This document shows, one piece after another, positions 17,028-23,896 of a DNA stretch of 64,000 nt. The number at the start of each line of letters is the position of its first letter. Position 1 is the stretch's first letter. The notes under the pieces were generated by a model that was not told the DNA's origin, did not search any database, and saw nothing but the letters and a program-made list of their open reading frames with translations. This DNA is from Amycolatopsis tolypomycina (GTDB lineage Bacteria; Actinomycetota; Actinomycetes; Mycobacteriales; Pseudonocardiaceae): contig NZ_FNSO01000004.1 of the NCBI RefSeq assembly GCF_900105945.1, forward strand, positions 7,134,001 through 7,198,000, in the 5' to 3' direction. Made by a program: the position numbers and the translations under genes.

Positions 17028-18381
17028 TTTCCCGGGGCGCTGCCCCGGGCCGGGGGCTCCGCCACCCGGACCCCTCGCGAGTGGTGAGCGGAACAACGGC
17101 GACCGCGGCGGCCACCACGAGGGCGGCAGCAACGCCGAGCGCCGCGGCCACCGTCCCGGTCCCGAGGTAAAGCCCGCCGAGCGCGGCCACCCCGAGCGTG
17201 CCGCCGAGCTGCTGCACCGCGTTGAGCAGCCCGGCGGCCGAGCCCGTCTCGGCCGGCCGGACCCGGTGCAGGGCCGCGGTGAAGAACGGCACCGTGAAAG
17301 TCCCCATCCCGAGCCCGCACAGCGCCAGCGCCCACGGGTACGCGCCCGCCCCCGCCGTGAGGGCGGCCAGGATCCCCGTGAGCAGCAGGGCCAGCCCGGC
17401 GAACATCACGCGTGAACCGAACTTCGGCACCAGCCGGGCGCCGGCGACGTACGACGACACGGCGAGCCCGGCCGACAGCGGCAGCAGCGTCAGGCCCGCC
17501 GTCCGGACGTCGGCGCCCATGCCGAGCTGCAGCTGCATCGGCACCACCTGCATCAGGCCCGTCATCACGGCGAAGAACAGCAGCGACCCGGCCAGCGCGG
17601 CCGGGAAACCGCGGTGGGTGAACAGGCTCGGCTCGACCAGTGGCGCGGCCGCCCGGCGCTGGTGGAAGCCGAAGACGGCCAGCAGCACCGCGCCGGCGGC
17701 GAGCAGGCCCCAGTTCGGCCCCGCGGGGTCGATCAGCGGGTAGACGAGCAGCCCGGCGCCGGCGACGACGAGCGCCGTGCCGGCGAGGTCGAGCCGGGGC
17801 CGGGTGGCGGCCCGGTCCTCCCGCAGGAGGCGTGCGGCGAGAAGCACCGCGAGCCCGAGCGGGACGTTCACGAGGAACGCCGCCCGCCAGGAGACCGCCT
17901 GCGTCAGCAGCCCGCCGAGCAGCGGCCCGGTGACCGCGGACAGGCCCATCACCGGCCCGATGCCGCCGAGGGCCTTCGCGAGCTCGTCGCCGTCGAAGAG
18001 GGCGCGGATGAGGCCGATGGTCTGCGGGATGACCAGCGCGGCCGCGGCGCCCTGGACGGCACGGGCGCCGATCAGCAGCCCGGCGTCCGGCGCGGCCGCG
18101 CAGGCGAGCGACGCGAGGACGAAGGCGGCCACGCCGAGCTTGAACACCCTGGCCCGGCCGAGGACGTCGCCGAGCCGGCCGCCGGTGATGAGGAACGCGG
18201 CGAAGGGCAGCGTGTAGGCCGCGCTGAACCACGGGATGTCGGCGGCCGGGCCGGGGAGTTCGGCGTGTATGGCCGGCCCGGCGACCTGCACGATCGTGGC
18301 GTCGAGCAGGTTCATGGCCTCGGCGGCGAGCAGCACGGCGAGTGCGGCCCAGCGCCACCGGTGACGCGTCAGGGTGGGCAC
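17005..18381 (-). CDS. MFS drug-efflux transporter (DHA2/EmrB-QacA type)
   Basis: A 458-residue inner-membrane exporter with about 12-14 hydrophobic segments. It shows the family marker after TM1 ('MNLLDATIVQVAGPAI'), the motif A loop ('ITGGRLGDVLGRARVF') and the antiporter motif C-like 'GPVMGLSAVTGPLLGGLL'. The GTG at 18381 is chosen for AAAGGAGA upstream and a family-like N-terminus; a longer frame has no ribosome site. The last 18 or so residues ('REGSGWRSPRPGAAPREISS') are encoded by the dispersed palindromic repeat, so the original stop appears to have been displaced by the repeat. It is divergent from an Lrp-type regulator starting 110 bp away, which probably controls it. Substrate unknown. 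Confidence 0.9.
   Translation of the reverse strand: MPTLTRHRWRWAALAVLLAAEAMNLLDATIVQVAGPAIHAELPGPAADIPWFSAAYTLPFAAFLITGGRLGDVLGRARVFKLGVAAFVLASLACAAAPDAGLLIGARAVQGAAAALVIPQTIGLIRALFDGDELAKALGGIGPVMGLSAVTGPLLGGLLTQAVSWRAAFLVNVPLGLAVLLAARLLREDRAATRPRLDLAGTALVVAGAGLLVYPLIDPAGPNWGLLAAGAVLLAVFGFHQRRAAAPLVEPSLFTHRGFPAALAGSLLFFAVMTGLMQVVPMQLQLGMGADVRTAGLTLLPLSAGLAVSSYVAGARLVPKFGSRVMFAGLALLLTGILAALTAGAGAYPWALALCGLGMGTFTVPFFTAALHRVRPAETGSAAGLLNAVQQLGGTLGVAALGGLYLGTGTVAAALGVAAALVVAAAVAVVPLTTREGSGWRSPRPGAAPREISSRRGR
17032..17074. repeat. Dispersed GC-rich palindromic repeat, copy 2
   Basis: Two hairpins in the same order as at 194-238 (CCGGGGCGCTGCCCCGG, then CCGGGGGCTCCGCCACCCGG). The second hairpin is identical in the two copies. 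It sits between converging genes and inside the 3' end of the MFS coding frame, giving that protein a repeat-encoded tail. A terminator role is likely but inferred. Confidence 0.75.
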
Positions 18382-18490
18382 AGGAGGTCTCCTTTCGTTC
18401 GCGCCCACCCTCACTGCCGAGCATCGTTTCATTCCAGTTGTCCGCGCGAATTTGCTGATTTCTTCTATGTCTTGCGGTTCAATGAGGGAT

Positions 18491-19438
18491 ATGACCACCC
18501 TGGACGACGTCGACCGGGCGCTGGTCCACGCACTGCACCTCGACGGCCGGGCCCCGTTCACGAAGATCGGCGACGTCCTCGGCGTCTCGACGCAGACCGT
18601 GGCCCGGCGCTACCGCCGGCTCCGCGAGGAGGCGTCGCTTCGCGTGGTGGGCCTGCCGGATCCGCAGCGGGCGGGGCAGGCGGAGTGGATGGTCCGCCTG
18701 ACGGCGACGCCGCACACGGCACAGGACCTCGCCCAGGCGCTGGCCCGCCGCGCGGACACGGCGTGGATCAAGCTGATGTCGGGCGGCACGGAGATCTGCG
18801 TGAACGTCCACACCCCGGCGGCGAGCGACCACGCCCTGCTGCTGCGCGACATCCCGCGCACGGCGAGCATCACGGCGGTCTCGGCGCACCAGCTGCTGCA
18901 CCGCTACTTCGGCGGCCCGACGGCGTGGCTGGGGCGGGCCAACGCCCTCGACGCGGCCCAGATCGCGGCGCTCACCCCGGTCCGCCCGGGCCCGGGCAAG
19001 CCACTGACCCGGGAGGACGACGCCCTGATGGCGGCGTTGCAGCGCGACGGCCGCACGGGCTTGGCCGAGCTGGCCGCGGCCACGGGCTGGTCGCCGGCGA
19101 CCGTCGCCCGCCGGCTGGCCGACCTCCAGGCGGGCGGAACGGTGTTCTTCGACCTGGAGATCGCCCCGGAGCCACTGGGGGCGACCACACAGGCGCTGCT
19201 GTGGATGGCGGTGGCACCGGCCCGGCTGGACCGGGTGGCCCGGACGCTGGCCACCCACCCGGAGCTGGCCCTGGTGGCCGCAACGACCGGGCCGGCGAAC
19301 CTGGTGGCGCTGGCCCTCTGCCCGGACGCGGCGGCCCTGCACCGGTACTTGACGCGGCGGCTGGGGGCGCTGGACGCGATCCGGACGCTGGAGACGGCGC
19401 CGGTGCTGCGCACGGTGAAGGCGGCGGCTTCGCGCTGA
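18491..19438 (+). CDS. Lrp/AsnC family transcriptional regulator (double-length)
   Basis: A 315-residue regulator consisting of two AsnC-type units: helix-turn-helix 1 ('LDDVDRALVHALHLDGRAPF', 'STQTVARRYRRLREE') plus ligand-binding half to about residue 145, then helix-turn-helix 2 near 175-215 ('LTREDDALMAALQRDGR', 'SPATVARRLADLQAGG') plus a second alpha/beta domain. Such double-length Lrp proteins are common in actinobacteria. It is divergent from the MFS exporter and is its likely regulator. ATG 18491 gives the usual family N-terminus; ATG 18482 is an alternative, and neither has a well-spaced ribosome site. A 44-bp tandem repeat begins 5 bp after its stop. Confidence 0.88.
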   Translation: MTTLDDVDRALVHALHLDGRAPFTKIGDVLGVSTQTVARRYRRLREEASLRVVGLPDPQRAGQAEWMVRLTATPHTAQDLAQALARRADTAWIKLMSGGTEICVNVHTPAASDHALLLRDIPRTASITAVSAHQLLHRYFGGPTAWLGRANALDAAQIAALTPVRPGPGKPLTREDDALMAALQRDGRTGLAELAAATGWSPATVARRLADLQAGGTVFFDLEIAPEPLGATTQALLWMAVAPARLDRVARTLATHPELALVAATTGPANLVALALCPDAAALHRYLTRRLGALDAIRTLETAPVLRTVKAAASR

Positions 19439-19443
19439 GGGGG

Positions 19444-19596
19444 CGGCTTGCCGCAGGTCGCGGCTTCGCCCTGAGAGGCGGGGCGGGCGGCTTGCCGCAG
19501 GTCGCGGCTTCGCCCTGAGAGGCGGGGCGGGCGGCTTGCCGCAGGTCGCGGCTTCGCCCTGAGAGGCGGGGCGGGCGGCTTGGCGCAGGTCGCGAC
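19444..19596. repeat. 44-bp tandem repeat, three full copies and a partial
   Basis: Units start at 19444, 19488 and 19532 (each beginning CGGCTTGCCGCAGGTCGCGG), with a partial, diverged unit from 19576. Full units are identical. The array fills most of the space between the Lrp-type gene and the converging zinc-finger gene. The first unit also resembles the last bases of the Lrp coding region (GCTTCGC-CTGAG), suggesting the array grew by duplication from the gene end. Confidence 0.9.
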
Positions 19597-19680
19597 GGGT
19601 CACAGGAAGCCCGGTGTCCCGGAAACCGCAGTTCGGCCGTGGGCGCTCGCTCGGGACGAGCCGGCGCGCCCGTCGGTGTC

Positions 19681-19857
19681 CTAAGTGGACTTCACCTGGA
19701 CCAGGTGGTCGAGCATGCCGCGGACGGCCTCGAACTCCCGGACCTCCTGGCGGCAGTCCGGGCACGCCGAAAGGTGCCGCTCCACCCGTGCCGCGTCGGC
19801 GGCGTCGAGCAACCCCAGGCTGTACGCCCCGAGGTCGGTCCGGTCGTACCGGCCCAT
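19681..19857 (-). CDS. Short zinc-finger anti-sigma-like protein
   Basis: A 58-residue cytoplasmic protein with the zinc-binding anti-sigma pattern His28-x3-Cys32-x2-Cys35 ('VERHLSACPDCRQEV') preceded by the typical helix 'LGAYSLGLLDAADAARV'. Anti-sigma factors of this type usually continue into a membrane segment; this one stops about 20 residues after the zinc site, so it is a soluble minimal form. No sigma factor gene is adjacent. ATG 19857 follows GGAG by about 9 bp. Its partner is not identifiable from this window. Confidence 0.75.
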   Translation of the reverse strand: MGRYDRTDLGAYSLGLLDAADAARVERHLSACPDCRQEVREFEAVRGMLDHLVQVKST

Positions 19858-20170
19858 GGATCGCGTCTCCGTTCCGCGTCCCGCGAGGAACGCCCGCACT
19901 ACCCGATGCCTCCAGGGTGCTGAGACGGACGCGCCATCGGCGAAGTTCCACAGATTTCTACCCGAACGGCCGACAACTTCGGAGGGCCAACAGCCCATGT
20001 GAGTGACAGCGGTCGTCACGGATTTCACCCGTCCGAACACGGAAAGCTTTTGTGCCACGAACTTCGCCGATTCCGCGTCATGGCCCCCCGGCTCACCCGT
20101 CGGACTGGCGTCGGACCGGGATTTCCCGGGCTCGACCTGGGCAAGAAGGCGATCCGAAACGAGGAGAGCG
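19858..20170. other. Divergent intergenic region between zinc-finger gene and small ORF
   Basis: A 313-bp stretch with no convincing coding frame on either strand, less GC-rich than its surroundings near 19930-20060. It separates two divergent genes and must hold both promoters. No clear operator, hairpin or -10/-35 pair was found. Confidence 0.5.
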
Positions 20171-20419
20171 ATGACCGTACGGAGCCACCGGGCGGACGAC
20201 GTCGTGGACGAGGTCGGGGTGTGGCTGGCCGGGGAGTTCGCGGGGCGGCTCCCCGCCTCGGAGATCGACCGCGTCGTCCGGACGACGCGGATCGACCTCG
20301 AAGGGAGCATCGCGCCGGAGGAGCTCGGGGAGATGCTCCACCGGCTGGGCCGGGCCAGGCTGCTGCGCATCCTGCACCTCGCGCCGGCCGCGCAGCTGCG
20401 GATCCCGCAAGCGCGGTGA
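20171..20419 (+). CDS. Small helical protein (three-helix-bundle/DUF3562-like)
   Basis: An 82-residue helical protein ('DDVVDEVGVWLAGEFAGRLP', 'IDRVVRTTRIDLEGSI', 'RLGRARLLRILH'). The pattern 'A-x-x-F-A-G-R-L-P-x-x-x-I-D-x-V-V-R' resembles the actinobacterial three-helix-bundle dimerisation domain family, whose function is unknown. ATG 20171 follows GAGGAGAG closely. It stands alone, divergent from the zinc-finger protein, and is followed by a low-complexity region. Confidence 0.6.
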   Translation: MTVRSHRADDVVDEVGVWLAGEFAGRLPASEIDRVVRTTRIDLEGSIAPEELGEMLHRLGRARLLRILHLAPAAQLRIPQAR

Positions 20420-20855
20420 CGCGCCGGGCGGGCACGCGGCTCCCGCGCCGCGTCGCCCGCCCGCGGCTCCCGGCTCTCGGCTCCCGCGCCGCATCGCCCA
20501 CCCGCGACCCGCGGCCCCCGATGCCGCGGCTCCCGCCTCCCGGCTCCCCGGTGCCACGTCGCCCGCCCGCAGCCCGCGGCTGCCACAGCCGATCGCGCAC
20601 AGCCCCCGGCGCCACGTCGGCCACTCGCGGCCCGCGGCTACCGCAGCCGATCACGCACGGCCCCGGCGCCGTGTCCCCCGCCCGCGGCCCCCGGCTCCAC
20701 GTCGGCCACCCGCGGCCCCGGCCCCCGGCCCCGTCGACCACCCGCGGCCCCCGGCCCCCGGCGCCACGTCCCTGCCCGCAGCCCGCGGCCCCCGCAGCCG
20801 ATCGCGCACCGCGACAGGGACGTTCGCGCACAACCCTTGCCCACAGCCCCCGGCA
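20420..20855. repeat. Degenerate CCGCGGCYCC-rich low-complexity region
   Basis: About 435 bp built from imperfect reiterations of GCCCGCGGCTCCCGGC-like words and of a longer motif containing CAGCCGATCGCGCAC (seen near 20586, 20646 with one change, and 20799) and GCCACGTCGGCCAC (near 20611 and 20700). Frames are open on both strands simply because stop codons are rare in such sequence; there is no ribosome site or protein-like composition, so it is treated as noncoding. Confidence 0.75.
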
Positions 20856-20858
20856 ATC

Positions 20859-20889
20859 TTGACTGGACTAGACCAATCTGCTCTAGTGA
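20859..20889 (+). promoter_or_regulatory. Chitinase promoter with DasR-like operator
   Basis: ACTGGACTAGACCAAT at 20862-20877 closely matches the DasR-responsive element, a 16-bp palindrome of the form A(C/G)TGGTCTAGACCA(C/G)T known upstream of actinomycete chitinase genes. It overlaps a possible -35 (TTGACT, 20859-20864), with TAGTGA at 20884-20889 as a possible -10. The chitinase starts about 100 bp downstream. DasR is released by glucosamine-6-phosphate, so induction by chitin breakdown products is expected (inference from family knowledge). Confidence 0.65.
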
Positions 20890-20987
20890 CCGTTGTCACG
20901 TTCGTCTCGGCCGGATGAGCACACCCACCTTCGACGCCGGGCGCGCCAGCGTCCGGGTTCTGTCGTGGCCGAAGGAGTGAGCGAGTC

Positions 20988-22058
20988 TTGAGAAGACGTC
21001 TTGTCGCGGTCCTGTCCGCCGTCGCCGCCGTTGCCGGGCTCGTGTTCGGCGTTCCCGCCGTCAGCGGGCACGCCGCACAGGCCGCCGCCGCCGCGTGCAG
21101 TGCGCCGAACTGGGTCGCCGGCCAGTGGTACGACGTCGGCGCCGTCGTCCGCTACACCAACGGTGGCTACTACCGCGCCAAAAACGCCAATCCGGGCTAC
21201 GACCCGGTCATCAGCACCTGGTACTGGGAGCCCTACAGCTGTGACGGCGGGGGCGGCACCACCTGCAGCTACCCGAACTGGGTGGCCGGCCAGTGGTACG
21301 ACGTCGGCGCCGTCGTCCGCTACACCAACGGCGGCTACTACCGCGCCAAAAACGCCAATCCGGGCTACGACCCGGTCATCAGCACCTGGTACTGGGAGCC
21401 CTACAACTGCGGCGGCGGCACCGATCCCGGCAACCCGGGCGCGTTCGTGGTGAGCGAAACGCAGTTCAACCAGATCTTCCCGGGCCGGAACTCCTTCTAC
21501 ACCTACAGCGGCCTCACCGCGGCCCTGTCGGCGTACCCCGGCTTCGCGAACACCGGCAGCGACACGGTGAAGAAGCAGGAAGCCGCGGCGTTCCTCGCCA
21601 ACGTCAACCACGAAACCGGTGGCCTCGTCCACATCGTCGAGCAGAACACCGCGAACTACCCGCACTACTGCGACTGGAACCAGCCCTACGGCTGCCCGGC
21701 AGGCCAAGCCGCCTACTACGGCCGCGGCCCGATCCAGCTGAGCTGGAACTTCAACTACAAGGCCGCCGGCGACGCGCTCGGCATCGACCTGCTCGGCAAC
21801 CCGTGGCAGGTCGAGCAGAACTCGGCCGTCGCCTGGAAGACCGGGCTCTGGTACTGGAACACCCAGAGCGGCCCCGGCACCATGACCCCGCACAACGCGA
21901 TGGTCAACGGCCGCGGTTTCGGCGAGACCATCCGCAGCATCAACGGCTCCATCGAGTGCAACGGCGGCAACCCCGCCCAGGTGCAGAGCCGCGTCGACAA
22001 GTACCGCCAGATCACGGCGGTCCTCGGCGTCGACCCCGGCGCCAACCTGTACTGCTGA
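20988..22058 (+). CDS. Secreted GH19 chitinase with two CBM5/12 modules
   Basis: A 356-residue secreted enzyme: signal peptide (1-33), two nearly identical chitin-binding CBM5/12 modules (about 38-85 and 94-141, each 'NWVAGQWYDVGAVVRYTNGG' onward with the 'WYWEPY' end), a short Gly/Pro linker, and a GH19 domain (about 155-356). Glu209 in 'NVNHETGG' is the catalytic acid and 'YYGRGPIQLSWNFNY' is the GH19 signature. It cleaves chitin endo-wise outside the cell. The TTG start at 20988 is preceded by GAAGGAG (20971-20977). A DasR-like site lies upstream and a perfect hairpin follows the stop. The DNA of the two modules differs at only a few bases, a sign of recent duplication. Confidence 0.95.
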   Translation: MRRRLVAVLSAVAAVAGLVFGVPAVSGHAAQAAAAACSAPNWVAGQWYDVGAVVRYTNGGYYRAKNANPGYDPVISTWYWEPYSCDGGGGTTCSYPNWVAGQWYDVGAVVRYTNGGYYRAKNANPGYDPVISTWYWEPYNCGGGTDPGNPGAFVVSETQFNQIFPGRNSFYTYSGLTAALSAYPGFANTGSDTVKKQEAAAFLANVNHETGGLVHIVEQNTANYPHYCDWNQPYGCPAGQAAYYGRGPIQLSWNFNYKAAGDALGIDLLGNPWQVEQNSAVAWKTGLWYWNTQSGPGTMTPHNAMVNGRGFGETIRSINGSIECNGGNPAQVQSRVDKYRQITAVLGVDPGANLYC

Positions 22059-22063
22059 GCCGA

Positions 22064-22092
22064 GGGCGGGCGGGGTGTCACCCCGCCCGCCC
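22064..22092. terminator. Bidirectional terminator between chitinase and thioesterase genes
   Basis: Perfect 12-bp arms GGGCGGGCGGGG / CCCCGCCCGCCC with a 5-nt loop, located between two converging stop codons (22058 and 22095). Confidence 0.85.
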
Positions 22093-22094
22093 GC

Positions 22095-22841
22095 TCAGCC
22101 GGCCAGCCGCCGCGCGATCAGCTCGATGACCGCCGCGGCGTGGTTGTTGAGGTAGAAGTGCCCACCCGGGTACTTCTTCAGCTCGAACTCCGCCGACGTC
22201 CGCTGCGCCCACTGGCTCGCCTCGGCTTCGGTGACCTTCGGGTCGTCGTCCCCGATCAGCGCCACGATCGGGCAGCCGACGTCCGGCCCCGGCCGGTAGT
22301 GGTACAGCTCCGCGGCCTTGTAGTCGCTGCGCAGCGCCGGCAGCACCAGTGCGCGGATGTCTTCGTCGTCCAGCACCGCCGAGTCGGTGCCACCGAGCCG
22401 CTTGACCTCGGCCAGGAGTGCCTCGTCGCCCTTTTCGTGGATCCGCTCGTCGCGGACCGTCGAGGGCGCGCGGCGCCCGGAGACGAACAGCGTGAGCAGC
22501 CGCGTGCCCCGCGCCTCGAGCCGCCGCGCGACCTCGAACGCCAGGCTGGCGCCCATGCTGTGGCCGAAGAACGCGACCGGCCCGGTGACCTCGGGAGCGA
22601 GCACGTCCGCCAGCCGGTCGGCGAGCACGAACAGGTCGTCCACGGGGGCCTCGGCGTGCCTGTCCTGGCGGCCCGGGTACTGCACGGCGAGCACCTCCAC
22701 CGCGGGCGCCAGCGCCGCCGACACGGGGTGGAAGTAGCTCGCCGATCCGCCGGCGTACGGGAAGCACACGAGCCGCGCCGCCGCGGCGGGCGCCGGGTGG
22801 AAGCGCCGGACCCACTGCGAGGCGTCGAGCGAAATCGTCAT
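22095..22841 (-). CDS. Type II thioesterase (alpha/beta hydrolase)
   Basis: A 248-residue thioesterase of the kind that edits acyl groups from carrier proteins of polyketide or non-ribosomal peptide synthases. N-terminal 'LVCFPYAGGSASYF' forms the oxyanion strand, Ser95 in 'GHSMGA' is the nucleophile, the acid is in 'GDDDPKV' (about 198-200), and His228 in 'PGGHFYL' completes the triad. No synthase genes are in the window, so it acts in trans or belongs to a cluster elsewhere. ATG 22841 is chosen; a TTG at 22850 is an alternative. The perfect inverted repeat at 22925-22971 lies upstream. Confidence 0.92.
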   Translation of the reverse strand: MTISLDASQWVRRFHPAPAAAARLVCFPYAGGSASYFHPVSAALAPAVEVLAVQYPGRQDRHAEAPVDDLFVLADRLADVLAPEVTGPVAFFGHSMGASLAFEVARRLEARGTRLLTLFVSGRRAPSTVRDERIHEKGDEALLAEVKRLGGTDSAVLDDEDIRALVLPALRSDYKAAELYHYRPGPDVGCPIVALIGDDDPKVTEAEASQWAQRTSAEFELKKYPGGHFYLNNHAAAVIELIARRLAG

Positions 22842-22924
22842 GGCCCCCAATCTGGCAGGCCGCCGGGCCGCCGTCGACCCCCTAGCCTGCGCAGTCCGGA
22901 AGCCCGGCAGGCGTCGCCGATGCC

Positions 22925-22971
22925 ATGAAAGAGTCGTTCATGACGTCTGGTGTCATGAACGACTCTTTCAT
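22925..22971. repeat. Perfect 20-bp inverted repeat (hairpin)
   Basis: Arms ATGAAAGAGTCGTTCATGAC (22925-22944) and its exact complement (22952-22971) enclose a 7-nt loop. The arms are strikingly AT-richer than the surrounding DNA. It lies 26 bp downstream of the dioxygenase stop and about 84 bp upstream of the thioesterase start, both on the reverse strand. Likely a terminator for the dioxygenase gene or a small mobile palindrome; which is not clear. Confidence 0.8.
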
Positions 22972-22996
22972 GACGTTCGAGCCGCTGCCGGACCGG

Positions 22997-23812
22997 TCAC
23001 TCCGCCCGCCAGAGCGCCGGGACGGCCGGCGGTTCCCAGCCCGCCTGGGCGGTGTGCGGCTGCAGGCACACGTAACCGCGGCCGCCGTAGGTGACCCGCG
23101 TGCCCGCCGCGTACGCGGTGCCCACGGCCCAGGACGTGCCCCCGGGCGGGGTGGACGTGGACGTCGGCCGCGTCGACGTCGGGGTCTGCGGGACGTCGAG
23201 CACGAAGTCGAACGCGGCTTCCTTCGCCGACCCGTTGTCCCGCACGGTCATCAGCAGCCGCGCGTCGAAGATCGTGTCGGTGTTGTTGCGCGGCTCGCCG
23301 GGGAAGTAGAGCTGCGTGGTCAGCACCGGCCGGCCGGGTGCCTGCACCTTCACGTGGATGTGCCGGGTCCGGCCCGGGTAGAGGCCCGGCACGATCGTGG
23401 ACAGCGTGAACGCGCCCTGGGCGTTGGTGTACTGGTGCCCGCGGAAGGTGTAGCCGGTGTTGTCGTAGGCGCCGTTGACGTCCGCCTGCCAGAAGTCGAG
23501 CAGCGCGCGGTTGATCGGCAGGCACGCGCGGCCGAAGACGTACCCGGTGACGGTCAGCCGGGTGCCCGGCGTCCCGGGGGTGACGAGGTTGGTCCGTTCG
23601 GGCGAGTTCGGCTTGAAGTACGGTCCCTCGGTCTGCGCGATCGTCGGATCGTCGTCGTCGTGGCACGCCGGGGTCAGCTCCGGCGCGGTGCCGCCGGCGG
23701 CCGTGGTGCGGGCGAGCGCGGGGCCGCCGATCAACGCGACCGGCGCGGCGACACCCGCGGCGAGCGCGGCCTTCAGCACGGTCTTGCGGCTGAGCTTGTT
23801 CTCTTCGTCCAT
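22997..23812 (-). CDS. Secreted intradiol ring-cleavage dioxygenase with CBM5/12
   Basis: A 271-residue exported enzyme. The N-terminus 'LSRKTVLK' followed by a hydrophobic stretch resembles a Tat signal (RK in place of RR). The dioxygenase core has the Fe(III) ligands Tyr116 ('DVNGAYDN'), Tyr145 ('VPGLYPGRTR'), His151 and His153 ('RHIHVKV'), with a shortened loop between the second Tyr and the His pair. After a Pro/Thr linker ('TPTSTRPTSTSTPPGG') comes a C-terminal CBM5/12 ('WAVGTAYAAGTRVTYGG', 'GWEPP'). Secreted catechol dioxygenases with such modules are known in biomass-degrading Streptomyces (SACTE_2871 type) and open aromatic rings near polysaccharide. ATG 23812 follows AGGAGC. The AraC-type gene is just upstream on the same strand. 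Confidence 0.9.
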   Translation of the reverse strand: MDEENKLSRKTVLKAALAAGVAAPVALIGGPALARTTAAGGTAPELTPACHDDDDPTIAQTEGPYFKPNSPERTNLVTPGTPGTRLTVTGYVFGRACLPINRALLDFWQADVNGAYDNTGYTFRGHQYTNAQGAFTLSTIVPGLYPGRTRHIHVKVQAPGRPVLTTQLYFPGEPRNNTDTIFDARLLMTVRDNGSAKEAAFDFVLDVPQTPTSTRPTSTSTPPGGTSWAVGTAYAAGTRVTYGGRGYVCLQPHTAQAGWEPPAVPALWRAE

Positions 23813-23896
23813 GCCTGCTCCTGGTGGGCGGGGGGAAGATCCGGGATCACCTCGAACGTAGGCAGGCACCGGCCGGGCGGCGATGGACTGGACCGG

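Noticed and set aside
20025..20899. Several long Pro/Arg/Gly-rich frames on both strands around 20.0-20.9 kb
   Set aside because: They span degenerate low-complexity DNA, have no ribosome site, and composition is that of the repeat words rather than a protein.
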